A DNA stretch of 42,730 nt. It comes from CAZXSK01 sp964642855 (GTDB taxonomy: Bacteria > Planctomycetota > Phycisphaerae > SM23-33). The notes beneath the pieces were generated by a model. That model saw nothing but the letters and a program-made list of their open reading frames with translations. It did not search any database and was not told the DNA's origin. The stretch is taken from assembly GCA_964642855.1 (NCBI GenBank), contig CAZXSK010000036.1, forward strand, positions 1-42,730. The letters are read 5' to 3'. The translations under genes and the position numbers were made by a program. Below are positions 22,438-31,232 of this stretch, one piece after another. Within the stretch, counting starts at the first letter, position 1, and each line of letters begins with the position of its first letter.

Positions 22438-23469
22438 CTACATCAGTTCCATGGCGCTCGTCGCAGCCGGCCAGGCGAGATCACCATAAAAACGGTGGCC
22501 CTCGGGCCCGACCAGCAGCGTGATGTTCTTCTCCGCCCCGGCGGCCTTGTACACTTCCCGGGCGTCGCGGACGGCCCGCCGCACGCCGGCGATCGGGAAG
22601 ATCTCGTCGGTCAGTCCGGCCACCACGATGGCCGGCCTGGGCGCGAAACAGCCCATCACGTCGCCCATGTCCAGCCATTCCAGGATGCCGGGCACGTAAT
22701 TGCAGCTGCAGTGGTACATCGACAGGATCGAGCTTTCGTACGTCGCCAGCGAGCAGGAGGGCATCGCCAGCTTCACGCGAGGCAGCAGGGCCGATGCGTA
22801 GATCGTCACCGTTCCGCCGCCGGAATTGCCCATCAGGCCGAGGCGTTTCATGTCCACGTCGCCGCGAGATGCGAGGTAATCGATCGCCCGGTCGACGTCC
22901 AGCACGCGCTCGCCCACGAGCGTTCGGCCAAGCATGATCGCGTGCATGGCTGCGTCGTGGCAGCGGTCTTCGCCGCGTCCGGGCAGGTCGCGCTCCTCCC
23001 GCAGGCCAAAGGCTCGCTGCTCGATGCACAGCGCCGCCAGCCCGTGACGCATCGCGCCGATCGCGAAGTCCCGGTCGCCGGGCACGTCGATGGCGGTCTT
23101 CTCGTCGTCGGCTGAGACGCCGATCGAGTTGTGCATGCCGCTGGAGTGGCCCTGCAGGCAGATGAACGTGCGGTAGGGGGGCTCGGCGCCTGCGGGCACG
23201 CACCAGTAGGCAGGCACGTCAGCACCTGGCTCGGAGGTGAAGACGACCTTCTCGATCGTACCCAGGTCCGTGTCCCGCTTCCACAGCCTGCGCGGCCGGA
23301 GCGGAATGCCCTCGTTGCTCGGAACCCCCAGCAGGCTTCGCAGCTTCCTGCGGGCCTTCCGCTGCCATGCGACGACGTCCCCGCCGTTATAGGCCAACTT
23401 GCGGGGGGTACTGCCGACCAGCCTTCGATGAACGATCGAGGGCGAGAAGTCGGGTTTCTTACCTGCCAT
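22438..23469 (-). CDS. Alpha/beta hydrolase, acetyl-xylan-esterase/dienelactone-hydrolase type
   Basis: A 343-residue protein without a signal peptide. The catalytic triad is visible: S216 in GNSGGG (214-219), D288 in LTDEIFPI and H325 in GPEGHRFY. ICLQGHSSGMH (103-113) forms the oxyanion-loop region. This group cleaves esters, often acetyl groups on sugars. The neighbourhood also has an O-acetylation cassette (26638-31122), but the gene is not in that operon. ATG 23469 has AGGAGG at good spacing; the open frame above it was rejected. Confidence 0.8.
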   Translation of the reverse strand: MAGKKPDFSPSIVHRRLVGSTPRKLAYNGGDVVAWQRKARRKLRSLLGVPSNEGIPLRPRRLWKRDTDLGTIEKVVFTSEPGADVPAYWCVPAGAEPPYRTFICLQGHSSGMHNSIGVSADDEKTAIDVPGDRDFAIGAMRHGLAALCIEQRAFGLREERDLPGRGEDRCHDAAMHAIMLGRTLVGERVLDVDRAIDYLASRGDVDMKRLGLMGNSGGGTVTIYASALLPRVKLAMPSCSLATYESSILSMYHCSCNYVPGILEWLDMGDVMGCFAPRPAIVVAGLTDEIFPIAGVRRAVRDAREVYKAAGAEKNITLLVGPEGHRFYGDLAWPAATSAMELM

Positions 23470-23618
23470 GGTCCTACCTCCTGGCTGCTTCGGCCGGAGA
23501 CAGCCTACCACCGACACCCGCCCGAGAAAAGCCCGGCCCCCGCGGAACCTGCAGCAGTCCGGGGCGTCTGAAGAAGGAATCTCCGCTGAGGCCACCAATC
23601 TACCAAGGAGCATGTTGC

Positions 23619-24857
23619 ATGGAACGCAGGAAGGTTACCGCGTGTCTGCTGGTTCTGTTGTGCGCGTCGATTGCGTCGGCCGGCGAGAAGAACACCCCCG
23701 TCTGCACCGATCCCGACGATCAGGCCGTGGAGTACGGAAAAATCGCCTGGCTGCGCAACTACGATGACGCCGTCGCCCGCGCACGCAAGGAGGACAAGCC
23801 CCTGATGATCCTCTTCGACGAAGTGCCCGGCTGCGGAGGCTGCAAGCGGTACGGCAAGGGCACGCTCAGCAACCCCGTGGTGATCGACGCCGCCAGGAGC
23901 TTTGTGACCCTCGCGATCCGCAACAACGCCAAGGGCGGCCACGATGTGAAGATCCTCAAGAGATTCAAGCAGCCCGCGTGGGCGAACCCGGAGGTGCGCT
24001 TTGTCGACGCCAACGGAGAGGATCTTGTCCCGCGAGCCAAGCACGACTGGACCACCCCGGGCCTGCTCAAACGCATGGCCGCTGCGCTGGAGGCCCAGGA
24101 AAAAGAGGTACCCGGCTTCCTGGCGGTGGTGAACCGGGAACTGTCGGCCGATTCGCCGGAGAAGGCGTGTTTCTGGATGGCGTGCTACTGGTCGGGCGAA
24201 CGGAATCTTGGCGCGGTCGACGGGGTACTCGCCACCCGCATCGGCTGGCTGAAGCGCAGGGAAGTCATCGAGGTGACCTTCGATCCGAACGTGATCTCGT
24301 TCGAGCAGCTCGCCCGGATCGCCGGGAAAAGCTGCGGGCGGAGCGTGGGCGTCTATGCCCGATCCGACGAGCAGGCAAAGGTCGCCAAGGAACTCAAGAT
24401 GCCCGTCAAGCGGACGGACGACAAGGTCAACACCTCCAAGACCCGCCAGAAAGAGCTCATGTCGTCGCGGTACCCGCGATACAAGCTGCTGCCGATGACC
24501 GAGGCCCAGGCGGCCCGGCTGAACTCGCGACTCTGCAAGAGGAACAGGAAGGTCGACGATCTGCTGTCGCCCTCGCAGATCGCCCTGGCTGAGCGGATCG
24601 AAGCGGCAACGAGCTACAGCAACGTGTTCCCGAAGATCTGGTTCGATGATTACGAGCCCGCCCGGCAGCTCGACGGGTTCGCCGCTTCCTACGCCGAGCT
24701 CGAAGAAATCCTCCGGAAGATGGAAGACGGCAAGAAACCGGGCGAGGACAAGGACGAACCCTCCGACGCGGAGAAGGCTGCCCGGGCTGAGAAGGACAGG
24801 GCCCGCAAGGACACCGAAGATAAGCTGAAAAGGGCGATGGACAAGCTGGGGATCTAG
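23619..24857 (+). CDS. Exported thioredoxin-like / MsrA-like fusion protein
   Basis: 412 residues with a signal peptide (1-21, VTACLLVLLCASIASA). Residues 40-160 form a thioredoxin-like domain with C72-G-G-C75 (VPGCGGCKRYG) in the active-site position. Residues 184-235 resemble methionine sulfoxide reductase A: C189-Y-W191, then GVLATRIGW (202-210) and EVIEVTFDPNVISFEQL (215-231), matching the MsrA GCFW, TxxGY/W and YDPxVISYExL elements. The loop that carries GHxE in true MsrA is absent: only four residues separate these two parts. An acidic/basic helical tail follows (365-412). I infer an exported thiol-based repair or sensing protein; whether it reduces methionine sulfoxide is open. ATG 23619 follows AAGGAG at eight bases. 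Confidence 0.65.
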   Translation: MERRKVTACLLVLLCASIASAGEKNTPVCTDPDDQAVEYGKIAWLRNYDDAVARARKEDKPLMILFDEVPGCGGCKRYGKGTLSNPVVIDAARSFVTLAIRNNAKGGHDVKILKRFKQPAWANPEVRFVDANGEDLVPRAKHDWTTPGLLKRMAAALEAQEKEVPGFLAVVNRELSADSPEKACFWMACYWSGERNLGAVDGVLATRIGWLKRREVIEVTFDPNVISFEQLARIAGKSCGRSVGVYARSDEQAKVAKELKMPVKRTDDKVNTSKTRQKELMSSRYPRYKLLPMTEAQAARLNSRLCKRNRKVDDLLSPSQIALAERIEAATSYSNVFPKIWFDDYEPARQLDGFAASYAELEEILRKMEDGKKPGEDKDEPSDAEKAARAEKDRARKDTEDKLKRAMDKLGI

Positions 24858-24924
24858 GGCACGTCCGATACAACCGAACCCCGCCGGCGACTCCTGGAAG
24901 CCGGCCGGGGGTCTGGAATGCCGC

Positions 24925-24962
24925 GCCCGCCGGGGAGAGTCTTTCTCCCGGGCGGGCGTTTT
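24925..24962 (+). terminator. Intrinsic terminator after the thioredoxin-MsrA-like gene
   Basis: GCCCGCC (24925-24931) pairs with GGCGGGC (24951-24957), and GGGAGA (24933-24938) with TCTCCC (24944-24949) inside it; the hairpin is followed by GTTTTC. A -10-like TATACT (24965-24970) comes directly after and probably serves the alcohol dehydrogenase gene. Confidence 0.75.
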
Positions 24963-25010
24963 CGTATACTCGCGAATCGACTCTTCCCGCACCAGGCAAA
25001 GGAGAATTCC

Positions 25011-26051
25011 GTGAGAGCGGCCTACCTCGACGGCATCCGAGACGTATCGATCGGTCAGGCGCCGGCCCCGGCGATCGACCTTCCCGAAGAAGTCCTCATT
25101 CGCGTGCAGACCGTCGGCGTCTGCGGCAGCGACATGCACTATTACCGCACCGGGCGGATCGGCGACCAGGTCGTGCAGTTTCCCTTCACGGTCGGGCACG
25201 AGTGCTGCGGCGTGGTGGAAAACGTTGGCGAGGGCGTGAAGTCGTTGCATGTCGGCCAGCGCGTGGCGGTGGACCCGCTTCGCTGGTGCGGCGAGTGCGA
25301 CCAGTGCAAAGCCGGGCGGATCCACACCTGCCGCCGGCAGTCCTTCCTGGGCTGTCCCGGACAGTCCAGCGGGTGCCTGGGCGACTACGTGGTCATGCCC
25401 GAGGCCAGCTGCTACCCCGTCCCTGACGAAGTGACCAACGATCAGGCGGTGCTCGTCGAGCCGTTCGCGATCGGCCTGTGGGCTGCGAAGCTCGCCGGCG
25501 ACGTGCAGGGCAAGACGGCTGCGATCTTCGGCGCGGGCCCGATCGGCCTGTGCGTGCTGGAGGCCCTCAAGGCCGGCGGGATCGACAAGGCGTACATGAC
25601 CGAGATTCGCGATTACCGCGTGGAGAAGGCCGGCGAGTTCGGCCCGGCTTGGGTGGGCAACCCGAACACCGAAGACGTGGTGGAAGGCATTCTGTCTCGC
25701 GAGCCGACGGGCGTGGATTTCGCCTTCGAGTGCGCGGGCGAGCAGGAGACGATCGACCAGGCCGTGGATGTGCTCAAGCCGGGGGGCAAGCTCCTGGTGG
25801 CGGGCATTCCCGAGGTGGACCGGATCAGTTTCCGGATGGACACGCTGAGGCGACACGAACTGACCGTCCAGCCGGTGCGCAGGCAGAACGAGTGCACCGA
25901 CGAGGCGATCGAGCTGGTTCGCACCGGCAAGGTGGACCTCGACCCGATGGTGACGCATCACTTCCCGCTGGAAGACACCCAGCGGGCGTTCGATATCGTA
26001 GCCGACTACGACGACGGCGCGGTGAAGGTGATGATCGAGGTGTCGGAGTGA
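25011..26051 (+). CDS. Zinc-dependent alcohol (polyol/threonine-type) dehydrogenase
   Basis: A 346-residue medium-chain dehydrogenase. The catalytic zinc ligands are C38 (VGVCGSD), H63-E64 (GHECCG) and E150 (VEPF). The structural zinc site is complete with C93, C96, C99 and C107. The NAD(P)-binding Rossmann loop is GAGPIG (174-179). The sequence is closest in feel to sorbitol/xylitol and L-threonine dehydrogenases, which oxidise a secondary alcohol to a ketone; the substrate is unproven. It starts at GTG 25011, six bases after AAAGGAG. It is followed within five bases by the lipoprotein gene of the O-acetylation cassette and may lead that operon. Confidence 0.88.
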   Translation: MRAAYLDGIRDVSIGQAPAPAIDLPEEVLIRVQTVGVCGSDMHYYRTGRIGDQVVQFPFTVGHECCGVVENVGEGVKSLHVGQRVAVDPLRWCGECDQCKAGRIHTCRRQSFLGCPGQSSGCLGDYVVMPEASCYPVPDEVTNDQAVLVEPFAIGLWAAKLAGDVQGKTAAIFGAGPIGLCVLEALKAGGIDKAYMTEIRDYRVEKAGEFGPAWVGNPNTEDVVEGILSREPTGVDFAFECAGEQETIDQAVDVLKPGGKLLVAGIPEVDRISFRMDTLRRHELTVQPVRRQNECTDEAIELVRTGKVDLDPMVTHHFPLEDTQRAFDIVADYDDGAVKVMIEVSE

Positions 26052-26055
26052 CTCG

Positions 26056-26634
26056 ATGGGTCAGCTGCCGGGTCGTTTGGCGCGTGACGCGGCGGAACTT
26101 TTCCGTCGGGCGGCGGTTGGATCTTCCGTGAGACGCTCCATCGCGGCGCAATCGGTGCGCGGGCCAGCCATCGCCTGCCTCTGGGCGGGTGTGGGGGTTC
26201 TGTCGGCTGGTTGCGGCCCGGCGGGGCGCGGCGGGGCGATCGAAACGCCCCATGCCCGGGCGACGCGGGTTGTCGAGGCCCGGCTGACGTCGAGAACGCT
26301 GCCGCCGACGCCCGGGGCGATTCGCCCGTACCGTTATGCTCTGGGCGTGAACGTGTACGAGGTCACGCGGGTGATCTCGGGACGCGCCGAGGCGGGGCGG
26401 ATCATGGTGGCGCACTGGGCGGTTCGCGACGGGCGCCCTGTGGCGGGCTTTGCGGACCTGGCCACCGGCGAGGTGTACCGCCTGCGGCTGGACCGTTTCG
26501 GTGCGTATCCCCAGCTTCAGGAGGCGCTGCTGCTGGTGGACCCGGACGTATTCGACCTGGAGCTGTATTACGACGTTGCCTCGCCGGAGCCCGCGGGCCC
26601 GGCCGGTGGCGAAGGGCCTGACGGAGAGACGTAG
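26056..26634 (+). CDS. Lipoprotein at the head of the O-acetylation cassette
   Basis: 192 residues from ATG 26056 (GGAG seven bases upstream). A GTG at 26128 would give a more typical lipoprotein, with the basic end RRS followed by IACLWAGVGVLSAGC and a lipobox Cys. The mature part contains a strand-rich domain (YALGVNVYEVTRVISGRAEAG, then VYRLRLDRF). The family is not recognised. Its stop is three bases before the AlgI-like start, so it is co-translated with the acyltransferase and is probably an envelope component of the same machine. Confidence 0.6.
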   Translation: MGQLPGRLARDAAELFRRAAVGSSVRRSIAAQSVRGPAIACLWAGVGVLSAGCGPAGRGGAIETPHARATRVVEARLTSRTLPPTPGAIRPYRYALGVNVYEVTRVISGRAEAGRIMVAHWAVRDGRPVAGFADLATGEVYRLRLDRFGAYPQLQEALLLVDPDVFDLELYYDVASPEPAGPAGGEGPDGET

Positions 26635-26637
26635 CGG

Positions 26638-28098
26638 ATGGTTTTCAGCTCGCACCTGTTCCTGTTTTACTTCCTGCCGGCCGGTCTGCTGCTGTATTAC
26701 GTCATGCCGCGACGGGCCAAGCACATCACGCTCACGCTGCTGAGCTACATTTTCTATGGCTGGGCGAACCCGCTGTTCATGGTGCTGATGTGGACGTCGA
26801 CGATCATCGACTACATCTGCGGGCTGGTGATGTCGGGGCAGCTGTCGCGGGAGGCGTGGAAACAACCGATCCCGCTGCTGGAGCCCGGCGGCGGTCGCAG
26901 CCGGCGACAGAAGGTGGCGCTGTTCGTCTCGATTGCGTGCAATCTCTCGCTGCTGGGGGTGTTCAAGTACTTCAATTTCGGCATCGAGAGCTACAACGCC
27001 GTGGTCACCGCGATGGGCGGCGACGAGTACGCCTGGCGGAATTTCCTGCGGATCACGCTGCCGCTGGGCATCAGCTTCTACACGTTCCAGTCGATGAGCT
27101 ACAGCATCGACGTCTACCGCGGCGACGCCCGCGCGATTCGCAACTTCACCGATTTCGCCTGCTATGTCTCGATGTTCCCCCAACTGGTCGCCGGGCCGAT
27201 CATCCGGTTCCAGGAGGTCGACGACCAGCTCAAGAACCGCACCTACTCGGCCGAGAAGTTCGCCCGCGGCGTGGCGTTCATTTCGCTGGGGTTGGCCAAG
27301 AAGATCCTGCTGGCCAACCCGTGCGGGAAGATCGCGGACCTGGCCTTCGATGCCGGCAGCGTGGGCACGCTCGACGCGTGGTACGGCGTCACCGGCTACG
27401 CCTTCCAGATCTACTTCGACTTCAGCGCATATTCCGACATGGCCATCGGCCTGGGACTGATGCTGGGCTTCGTGTTCCCCAAGAACTTCGACTCGCCGTA
27501 CCACTCGCGGTCGATCACCGAGTTCTGGCGGCGGTGGCATATCTCGCTGTCGACGTGGCTTCGCGACTACCTGTACATTCCGCTGGGCGGCAACCGGCTG
27601 GGCACCACGCGGACGTACGCCAACCTCGCGATGGTCATGCTGCTGGGCGGGCTGTGGCACGGTGCGAGCTGGAATTTCGTGATCTGGGGGGGCATCCACG
27701 GGGGCATGCTCGCCTTCGAGCGCCTCCAGGGCAAGGAGAGCCTCTACAGCCGCCTGCCGCGCGTGGCGAAGGTGGCCATCACGTTCGTGATCGTGCTGTT
27801 CACGTGGGTCTTCTTCCGCGCGCCGGATCTGAGCTCGTCGATCGAGTACATCGGCAGCATGCTGGGGCTCGTCGACGCCCAGCCGGGCGCCGAGCTGATT
27901 GCCGGGGTGATCTACAAGCCCTACTACCTCGTGAGCTTCCTCGCGGCGGCGGTCGTCGCGTGGGGCGCCCCGCAGACATGGGACTTCACCCGCCGGATCA
28001 CGCCCGTCAAGGCAGCCGCCATCCTCGGCCTGCTGTGGGTGTCCATCATCGTGCTGACAACCCAGGCGTTCAACCCGTTCATCTACTTCATCTTCTGA
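26638..28098 (+). CDS. MBOAT-family O-acyltransferase, AlgI-like
   Basis: A 486-residue polytopic membrane protein. It opens with VFSSHLFLFYFLPAGLLLYY, typical of AlgI, and has the conserved QLVAGPIIRF and FDFSAYSDMAIGLGLMLGF segments. The MBOAT catalytic region is GLWHGASWNFVIWGGIHGG with H341 and H354. AlgI/DltB-type proteins move acyl groups, usually acetyl, from the cytoplasm to a periplasmic acceptor for polysaccharide O-acetylation. The next two genes encode the AlgJ/AlgX-type partners. No polysaccharide polymerase is present, so the acceptor glycan is unknown; the symbol algI is not assigned because alginate is not implied. Confidence 0.92.
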   Translation: MVFSSHLFLFYFLPAGLLLYYVMPRRAKHITLTLLSYIFYGWANPLFMVLMWTSTIIDYICGLVMSGQLSREAWKQPIPLLEPGGGRSRRQKVALFVSIACNLSLLGVFKYFNFGIESYNAVVTAMGGDEYAWRNFLRITLPLGISFYTFQSMSYSIDVYRGDARAIRNFTDFACYVSMFPQLVAGPIIRFQEVDDQLKNRTYSAEKFARGVAFISLGLAKKILLANPCGKIADLAFDAGSVGTLDAWYGVTGYAFQIYFDFSAYSDMAIGLGLMLGFVFPKNFDSPYHSRSITEFWRRWHISLSTWLRDYLYIPLGGNRLGTTRTYANLAMVMLLGGLWHGASWNFVIWGGIHGGMLAFERLQGKESLYSRLPRVAKVAITFVIVLFTWVFFRAPDLSSSIEYIGSMLGLVDAQPGAELIAGVIYKPYYLVSFLAAAVVAWGAPQTWDFTRRITPVKAAAILGLLWVSIIVLTTQAFNPFIYFIF

Positions 28099-28100
28099 CC

Positions 28101-29855
28101 ATGACCGAACCGACCGACCAGCCCAAGGCCAGCAAGCCCGCCCGCCTGACGCGCGAGGAGATCGCCAAGATCGAGATCGGCCACACCGAAATCTCGCGCC
28201 CGCTGTCCTGGGCGCTGGTGCTGGTGTTCCTGGGCACGATCGTCTCGGTTCCGATCGTGCAGACCACCTGGGAGATCCGTCGCGGCCAGGCCAGCGAGGA
28301 CCTCTCGGCCGTTCCGCAGTTCCTGTCGATCTTCGGCGACGTGGGCGACGCCTTCGAAAGCGCCTTCGCCACGAGCGAGGGGAACTTCCTCGGCCGGGTG
28401 TTCGACACCAACGCCGACCTGCTGCGCGATATCAATCGCTACGAGGACAATCTCGAGGACGATTCGCTGCTGCAACGCTGGCTGCTGCCGCCGGCCCAGT
28501 CGCTGCTGACGCGCTACGGCGGCGTGGGCAACGAGAAGGCCTATGTAGGCCGCGACGGCTGGCTGTACTACCGCCCGGGCGTGGAGTACCTCACCGGCCC
28601 GGGCTTCCTGGACGCAGACCGCCTGCGCGCCCGCCGGATGAGCGGCAGCGAGTGGCAGGCGCCGCCCCAGCCGGATCCGGTCAAGGCGATCGTGCAGTTC
28701 CGCGACCAGCTCGCCGAGCGCGGCATCACGCTGGTGGTCGTCCCCGCGCCCGTCAAGCCGATGATCCACCCCGAGGGCCTCACCCGACGGTACGACGGCA
28801 GGGAGATCGTCCAGAGCCCGTCGTTCGAGCGGCTGGCCGCCCGGCTGGAGTCGGCCGGCGTGTTGATGTACGACCCGGCGCCGCTGCTGATGCAGCGCAA
28901 ATGGGCCTCCGGCGACCCGCCCGCCCCACAGTACCTCAGGACAGACACCCACTGGCGCCCCGACGCCATGCAGGCCGTCGCAGCCGGTCTGGCCGGGTTC
29001 CTCAAGGACCAGGCAGCCCTCGGCCAGCCCCCGCGGACGATCGCCTACCGGCGCATCGCCCAGGAAGTGACCGCCGTCGGCGACATCGCGGGCATGATCG
29101 AGCTGCCCGAAGGCCAACGGCTTTTCGAGCCCGAAACGGTGACCATCGGGCAGGTGGTAACCCCTGCGGGCACCGCGTGGCAGGAATCGCCCGACGCCGA
29201 CGTGCTGCTGCTGGGCGACTCGTTCACGAACATCTACTCCCTGGCCGACATGAACTGGGGTTTCGCAGCGGGGCTGGCCGAGCAGGTTTCAGCCGAGCTG
29301 CAGCGACCCCTCGACGCGATCGTCCGCAACGACAACGGCGCGTTCGCCACGCGCGAGGCACTCTCCCGTGAGCTGGCGAGGGGGCGCGACCGGCTGGATG
29401 GCAAGAAGGTGGTCGTCTGGGAGTTCGCCGCGCGCGAGCTGGCCGTCGGCGACTGGAAGCTGCTGGAGATGACCGTCGGCCAGCCGGCTGACAGCGACCT
29501 GATCCCCCCCGAGCAGGGCAGGGAGATCACGGTTACGGGCACGATCGCAGCCATCGCCCGCCCGCCGAGGCCGCCCCAGCCCTACAAGAACATGGCCGTC
29601 ATGATGCTGCTGGAGGACCTGACCATCGACGGGAAGCCCGCGCCCGGCAAGCAGGCCAAGGTAATGGTCTGGGGCATGAGGGACAATGCGTGGACGCCCG
29701 CGGCCCGGTATCGCATCGGTCGGCAGGTGACCGTCGAGCTGCAGTCGCTGCAGGACACGCCGCGCGAGGTCCGCTCGGCCCGCCGGAAGGAAATCCCGGA
29801 CAACTTCGATCTCGAACTCGAGGAACCCTGGTGGGGCGAGATCATCGAGGACTGA
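28101..29855 (+). CDS. AlgJ/AlgX-like SGNH acetyltransferase with extra C-terminal domain
   Basis: A 584-residue protein anchored by one TM helix (about 33-54). The SGNH/AlgX core includes FVGRDGWLYYRPGVE-like VGRDGWLYYRPG, D282-T-H284-W (the Asp-His pair of the family) and LLGDSF with D373-S374 (the serine block). It would accept acetyl from the MBOAT partner and place it on a sugar hydroxyl in the periplasm. About 110 residues after the core (roughly 470-580, ITVTGTIAAIARPP...QVTVELQSL) look like an OB-fold-type beta barrel not usual in AlgJ. The start ATG 28101 is two bases after the acyltransferase stop. Confidence 0.85.
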   Translation: MTEPTDQPKASKPARLTREEIAKIEIGHTEISRPLSWALVLVFLGTIVSVPIVQTTWEIRRGQASEDLSAVPQFLSIFGDVGDAFESAFATSEGNFLGRVFDTNADLLRDINRYEDNLEDDSLLQRWLLPPAQSLLTRYGGVGNEKAYVGRDGWLYYRPGVEYLTGPGFLDADRLRARRMSGSEWQAPPQPDPVKAIVQFRDQLAERGITLVVVPAPVKPMIHPEGLTRRYDGREIVQSPSFERLAARLESAGVLMYDPAPLLMQRKWASGDPPAPQYLRTDTHWRPDAMQAVAAGLAGFLKDQAALGQPPRTIAYRRIAQEVTAVGDIAGMIELPEGQRLFEPETVTIGQVVTPAGTAWQESPDADVLLLGDSFTNIYSLADMNWGFAAGLAEQVSAELQRPLDAIVRNDNGAFATREALSRELARGRDRLDGKKVVVWEFAARELAVGDWKLLEMTVGQPADSDLIPPEQGREITVTGTIAAIARPPRPPQPYKNMAVMMLLEDLTIDGKPAPGKQAKVMVWGMRDNAWTPAARYRIGRQVTVELQSLQDTPREVRSARRKEIPDNFDLELEEPWWGEIIED

Positions 29856-29937
29856 CCCGGGCGAATCCACGCCCGTCGGGCAGGTCGATGCGATACAATA
29901 GACCTTTCCCGACGTTCAATCGATTGAGGTAATCACC

Positions 29938-31122
29938 ATGCGCACGACCGCTACGATCGTTCTGGCAGCCCTGGCATTGGCTGGCGGATGGCTGACGCTG
30001 ACGGCCGCAGAGAACTCCGACGCCGACGCCGAGATTCGCAGCTTCCAGGCCAAGTTCCGCGCCACCTGCGGGAAGATGGCCGGGGAGACCCGCGAAAAGG
30101 GTGCCATGACTGCCATTGGCCGGGACGACTGGCTGTTTCTGGCCAACGAGCTGCGTCACCTGTCGGTCGGCGAATTCTGGGGCGAGAAGGCGACGAAGGT
30201 CTCCCGGGCGACGCGCGAGAAATTCGCCGACCCGCTGCCGGCGATCGTGGACTATCATCAGCAGCTCGAGGCTGCGGGCATCGAGCTGATTCTCGTGCCC
30301 GTGCCCCCCAAGGCTGCGGTTTATCCAGACAAGCTGACCACCAACGTCCCCACCGAGGACGTCGGCAGCCACGAGCTGCCCGTGCGTGTCGACCCGTTCC
30401 ACCAGCAGTTCTACGAGCACCTGGCCGAGAAGGGTGTCGAAGTTCTCGACCTCACCGACGCGATGCGCCTGGCCCGGCTGGGCAAGGACGCCCTGCCCGA
30501 AGAGCAGCAAAGCAGCTTTCCGCAACTGTCCCCGAAAGCGACCCGGAGCTGCTGCCGGACCGACACGCACTGGTCCGGCCAGACGTGCGTGCTGGCCGCG
30601 AAGATGATCCACGAGCAACTCAAGGACCGCGACTGGTTCAAGCAGGCCGACAAGCCCCTGGAAGGCAAGCTCAAGACCCGCGCCCAGAACGTCGCGATCA
30701 CCGGCGATCTCACCGAGTCGGCCAACAAGCATCTCGGCGACGACGAAAAGATCGGCCGCGAGGAGCTGAGTCTCCGCTTCGTCGGCACCCCCGCCGAGGA
30801 CGATACGCTGACCCCCGTGGAAACCAGCGACGAGAGCCCCGTGATTCTCCTGGGCGACAGCCACACGCTGGTGTTCCATATGGGCGGGGAGATGCACACC
30901 CGCGGAGCCGGCCTGGCCGACCAGCTCGCCTTCGAACTGGGCATGCCCATCGACGTCATCGGCGTGATGGGCTCGGGCGCGCGCCCCGCACGCATCAATC
31001 TCTACAAGAAGGGCCGGGCCGACGAGAACTACCTGCCACGCAAGAAAGTCGTGATCTGGTGCCTCAGCGCCCGGGAGCTGACCGAGAGCAACTGGGGGAA
31101 GATTCCCGTAACCAAGCGCTGA
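29938..31122 (+). CDS. Second AlgJ/AlgX-like SGNH acetyltransferase, exported
   Basis: 394 residues with a cleavable signal peptide (1-23, TIVLAALALAGGWLTLTAA). The same core is present as in the preceding gene: IGRDDWLFLANEL, D209-T-H211-W and ILLGDSHT with D307-S308-H309. It has no C-terminal beta extension. Two AlgJ-type partners for one AlgI suggest sequential or alternative acceptors, as with AlgJ and AlgX of alginate-producing Pseudomonas. A TACAAT about 40 bases before the ATG suggests an extra internal promoter. ATG 29938 follows GAGGT. Confidence 0.85.
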   Translation: MRTTATIVLAALALAGGWLTLTAAENSDADAEIRSFQAKFRATCGKMAGETREKGAMTAIGRDDWLFLANELRHLSVGEFWGEKATKVSRATREKFADPLPAIVDYHQQLEAAGIELILVPVPPKAAVYPDKLTTNVPTEDVGSHELPVRVDPFHQQFYEHLAEKGVEVLDLTDAMRLARLGKDALPEEQQSSFPQLSPKATRSCCRTDTHWSGQTCVLAAKMIHEQLKDRDWFKQADKPLEGKLKTRAQNVAITGDLTESANKHLGDDEKIGREELSLRFVGTPAEDDTLTPVETSDESPVILLGDSHTLVFHMGGEMHTRGAGLADQLAFELGMPIDVIGVMGSGARPARINLYKKGRADENYLPRKKVVIWCLSARELTESNWGKIPVTKR

Positions 31123-31232
31123 TTCTGCGCATCTCTCCGTAACCGTGGACTGATTTGCGGTTTCTATTTCCGGAAGCCCACACGGGTTTTCTGCGTAACC
31201 TCTGGCTACAGACCGATACAAGGGAGCCGTCC

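Noticed and set aside
26790..28100. An open frame extending upstream of the AlgJ/AlgX-like gene through the AlgI-like gene
   Set aside because: It is the out-of-frame shadow of the acyltransferase; the real start is ATG 28101 two bases after that gene's stop.
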